DNA of 6,810 nt, taken from the NCBI GenBank assembly GCA_964495465.1, contig CAZBWE010000112.1, forward strand, positions 1 to 6,810. Reading direction: 5' to 3'. A program made the translations under genes and the position numbers. Of the stretch, positions 5,700 through 6,810 are shown piece after piece. The notes beneath the pieces were generated by a model, which ran no database searches, was not told the DNA's origin, and saw only the letters and a program-made list of their open reading frames with translations. The first letter of the stretch is position 1; every line of letters begins with the position of its first letter. Source of the stretch: CAZBWE01 sp964495465. Lineage in GTDB: Bacteria; Planctomycetota; Phycisphaerae; Sedimentisphaerales; Anaerobacaceae.

Positions 5700-5852
5700 A
5701 GGCTTCGCCTTAGAACCCAAATTTGCCAAAGGCAAATTTCCATAGGGGCTCTGCCCCTCTGGCGTACCCTTCGACTTCGCTCAGGGTTCTGTCACCCCGA
5801 CGACCTGGGGAAATTCTTTCCCCAAACCCCTTTAGGGTTCGAATCCCTAAAG
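5700..5852. repeat. Array of six consecutive hairpins
   Basis: Six inverted repeats follow one another in 153 bp, four of them perfect with three-base loops: AGGC-TTC-GCCT (5700-5710); AAATTTGCC-AAA-GGCAAATTT (5719-5739); AGGGGC-TCT-GCCCCT (5744-5758); ACCCT/AGGGT (5766-5787); TGGGGAAA-TTC-TTTCCCCA (5806-5824); CTTTAGGG/CCCTAAAG around TTCGAAT (5830-5852). Longer-range pairing is also possible: AGAACCC (5712-5718) with GGGTTCT (5784-5790), and GGGATTC (5692-5698) with GAATCCC (5841-5847). No coding frame, transposase or known RNA family was recognised. It may be a non-autonomous palindromic repeat element or a structured RNA. Confidence 0.75.
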
Positions 5853-5908
5853 CTATAACAAGTGCATCTTAATTTATGTCAGCTTTTGTACCCACGAAGA
5901 TAAGTTTA

Positions 5909-5930
5909 AGAAACGGAGAGGGCGGGATTC
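5909..5930 (-). repeat. tRNA-borne copy of the 22-bp direct repeat
   Basis: Partner of the orphan copy at 5677-5698, starting 232 bp further right in the same orientation. It overlaps the 3' end of the intact tRNA-Ser gene, so the tRNA keeps a complete sequence, as expected at the tRNA-proximal attachment junction. Confidence 0.8.
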
Positions 5931-6001
5931 GAACCCGCGGTAGGGACAAGCCCTACACAGCCTTTCCAAGGCTGCTCGATAAGCCACTCCGACACCTCTC
6001 C
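5914..6001 (-). tRNA. tRNA-Ser (anticodon GGA)
   Basis: The complement of this stretch folds as a class II tRNA of 88 bases. The acceptor GGAGAGG pairs with CCTCTCC, with discriminator G. There is a D-arm with AGTGGC, then an anticodon stem CAGCC/GGCTG with loop TTGGAAA and anticodon GGA (5965-5967) reading UCC/UCU, a long variable arm (TAGGG/CCCTA), and T-stem GCGGG/CCCGC with loop TTCGAAT. The long variable arm and G discriminator are serine identity features. CCA is not encoded (TTT follows), so it must be added after transcription. All arms are intact. Confidence 0.98.
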
Positions 6002-6273
6002 ATAAATAGTTCTGATTTCCGGGCTTTGGGTCTATAGTTTCTTTTCTTTTTTTATATATCGAAAGAATACACGCCTTAAAGCTGTTTTTCAACCTTAAAT
6101 TTCGACTTCTGGGCACACATATTACAGAGATTATTGCAGCGCTACATTAAAACGCTGATAAAAATGAACCATTCAGGCCGATTTTAAGACTAATAGAGTA
6201 ACGAAAAGACAATGACCTGCGACAGTCGTTGGTCAAAGCTCAAAAGAGAAATATAAATTGAAAGGGACTGATA
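6002..6273. other. Intergenic region between tRNA-Ser and the four-helix protein
   Basis: About 270 bp without a gene. It must carry the tRNA promoter on the minus strand (no clear boxes seen) and that of the rightward operon. CAGCG/CGCTG (6137-6157) forms a minor inverted repeat. A 23-bp palindrome (6213-6235) lies near a possible weak promoter. Confidence 0.6.
6213..6235. promoter_or_regulatory. 23-bp imperfect palindrome, possible operator
   Basis: TGACC (6213-6217), CGA (6220-6222), TCG (6226-6228) and GGTCA (6231-6235) are symmetric about A6224, with only the TG/TT pair positions and the three-base centre unmatched. It overlaps the -35 half of a weak promoter candidate (TTGGTC at 6229-6234, 17-bp spacer, TATAAA at 6252-6257) just ahead of the four-helix protein gene. 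The size and symmetry suit a dimeric repressor, or a hairpin if transcribed. Which protein would bind is not known. Confidence 0.45.
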
Positions 6274-6663
6274 ATGCGTTCACTAAAGATATGTCTATGG
6301 ATAGCCGGTGTTGCGTGTTTGTTGTCGGTATTCGGGATGTTCATACCTATCTCGACGTTCGAATCCATTGCCAGAGTCTTTGGCGTTGAATCGCTCCCTG
6401 ATACGCCGTTGTTTCTGTACGCCATTCGTGTGATGTCGGCCATGTATGTTGGGGTGGGAGTGTTTTTTATGATTCTGGCCCGACACCCTATGGATTACGG
6501 AGTATTGGTACCGTTTTCGGCCCTGGCTGCAGTGTTCGTAGGTGCGGTCTGTGGAATAACAGGACTAATGGTAAAAATGCCCATTCTGTGGTTTCTGGGT
6601 GACTCTTTGAGTTGTATGGTGCTGGGATTTCTCATCCTTGTGTTTTATCGGCGAGCTAAGTAA
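6274..6663 (+). CDS. Four-helix integral membrane protein of unknown function
   Basis: A 129-residue, almost wholly hydrophobic protein with four predicted membrane segments at about 5-25, 47-69, 76-98 and 103-125, and short loops. Notable points are the polar loop FGVESLPDTPLFLYAIRVMSAMYVGVG (36-62), with a conserved-looking Arg52, and WFLGDSLSC (106-114), with Asp110 inside the last helix. Size and layout resemble DoxX/DUF4345-like small membrane proteins, but I cannot place it in a named family. AAAGGG lies seven bases before the ATG. An ECF sigma factor gene starts 12 bp after its stop, so the two are probably co-transcribed; a role in sensing for that sigma factor is possible but unproven. 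Confidence 0.85.
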   Translation: MRSLKICLWIAGVACLLSVFGMFIPISTFESIARVFGVESLPDTPLFLYAIRVMSAMYVGVGVFFMILARHPMDYGVLVPFSALAAVFVGAVCGITGLMVKMPILWFLGDSLSCMVLGFLILVFYRRAK

Positions 6664-6675
6664 ACGACTGGATTA

Positions 6676-6810
6676 ATGAAAGACGAACGCTGTGATATTG
6701 AAAACCAGATTCTGGTAATGGATGCCCAGGATGGCGATGCCGGGGCTATGGAGAAGCTCGTCAGCCGATGGCAGAGGCGGCTCTGGCAGCACGCATTTCG
6801 GCTGACTGAC
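6676..6810 (+). CDS. ECF RNA polymerase sigma factor, N-terminal part (cut by window edge)
   Basis: The first 45 codons of a sigma-70 family extracytoplasmic-function sigma factor. After MKDERCDIENQILVMDAQDG comes AGAMEKLVSRWQRRLWQHAFRLTD, the start of region 2.1, where core RNA polymerase contact begins. The W-Q-R-R-L-x-x-x-A-x-R-L-T pattern is typical of planctomycete ECF factors. The rest, including regions 2.4 and 4, lies outside the window. Only GGA three bases before the ATG serves as a ribosome site, so translation may depend on coupling with the membrane protein gene 12 bp upstream. The upstream order, membrane protein then sigma, differs from the common sigma then anti-sigma order. 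Confidence 0.87.
   Translation, partial: MKDERCDIENQILVMDAQDGDAGAMEKLVSRWQRRLWQHAFRLTD

Larger units (their letters stand above)
5512..5913. other. Gene-free region between methyltransferase and tRNA-Ser
   Basis: About 400 bp with no coding potential seen. It holds a weak terminator (5542-5563), an orphan copy of the tRNA-Ser 3' end (5677-5698) and a dense row of hairpins (5700-5852). Base composition changes abruptly at about 5680, from A+T-rich spacer to a G+C-rich block, and back at about 5855. Confidence 0.7.

Noticed and set aside
5677..5852. CRISPR array or integron attC cassette
   Set aside because: The hairpins differ in sequence and spacing, so there are no regular repeats and spacers, and the R-Y-Y-Y-A-A-C / G-T-T core pair of attC sites is not seen.
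5874..6116. Minus-strand open frame of 80 codons across the tRNA
   Set aside because: It is a translation of the tRNA-Ser gene and its flanks; the residues ERLCRACPYRGFESRPL are the typical artefact of a tRNA read as protein.

Overview
The window looks like a chromosomal stretch from a planctomycete of the Phycisphaerae / Sedimentisphaerales type. The basis is a combination of gene families rather than one marker gene: a PadR regulator paired with a large HAAS-type membrane protein, an orphan prepilin with a planctomycete-style C-terminal half, a dockerin-like Ca-binding remnant, a PEP-CTERM tail remnant, and an ECF sigma factor start of the usual planctomycete type. The taxon is an inference.

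Left part (1-2420, minus strand): a regulatory operon. A PadR winged-helix repressor gene (1782-2123) is followed by a 559-residue protein (39-1718). That protein has a cytoplasmic HAAS-like helical domain, one membrane segment, and a large outer region ending in a pseudopilin-like C-terminal domain. The operon promoter is TTGACA-N17-CATAAT, and a 19-bp palindrome of PadR-operator type lies across its spacer and -10, so autoregulation is likely. The first codons of a third gene may run off the left edge.

Middle (2421-4398): a small BamE/SmpA-like lipoprotein gene (minus) and an orphan prepilin gene (plus) sit among gene debris. At least three C-terminal fragments can be read: a Na+/solute (proline-type) symporter tail (minus), a dockerin-like repeat (plus) whose truncated 5' edge meets that of the symporter almost base to base near 3070, and a PEP-CTERM sorting tail (minus) just after the prepilin. 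The following 450 bp has no recognisable gene but holds a pair of 13-bp direct repeats with a 30-bp period upstream of the next operon.

Right part (4399-6810): a 70-residue small membrane protein and a class I SAM-dependent methyltransferase form a tightly coupled two-gene operon. Next comes a non-coding block in which six hairpins stand in a row between two perfect 22-bp copies of the tRNA-Ser 3' end. One copy belongs to the intact tRNA-Ser(GGA) gene on the minus strand; the other is an att-like orphan. Last come a four-helix membrane protein gene and, 12 bp later, the start of an ECF sigma factor gene, which is cut by the window edge.

The strongest candidate for something undescribed is the hairpin array between tRNA-derived direct repeats. 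After it come the head-to-head gene-fragment junction and the PadR/HAAS-pseudopilin sensor unit.
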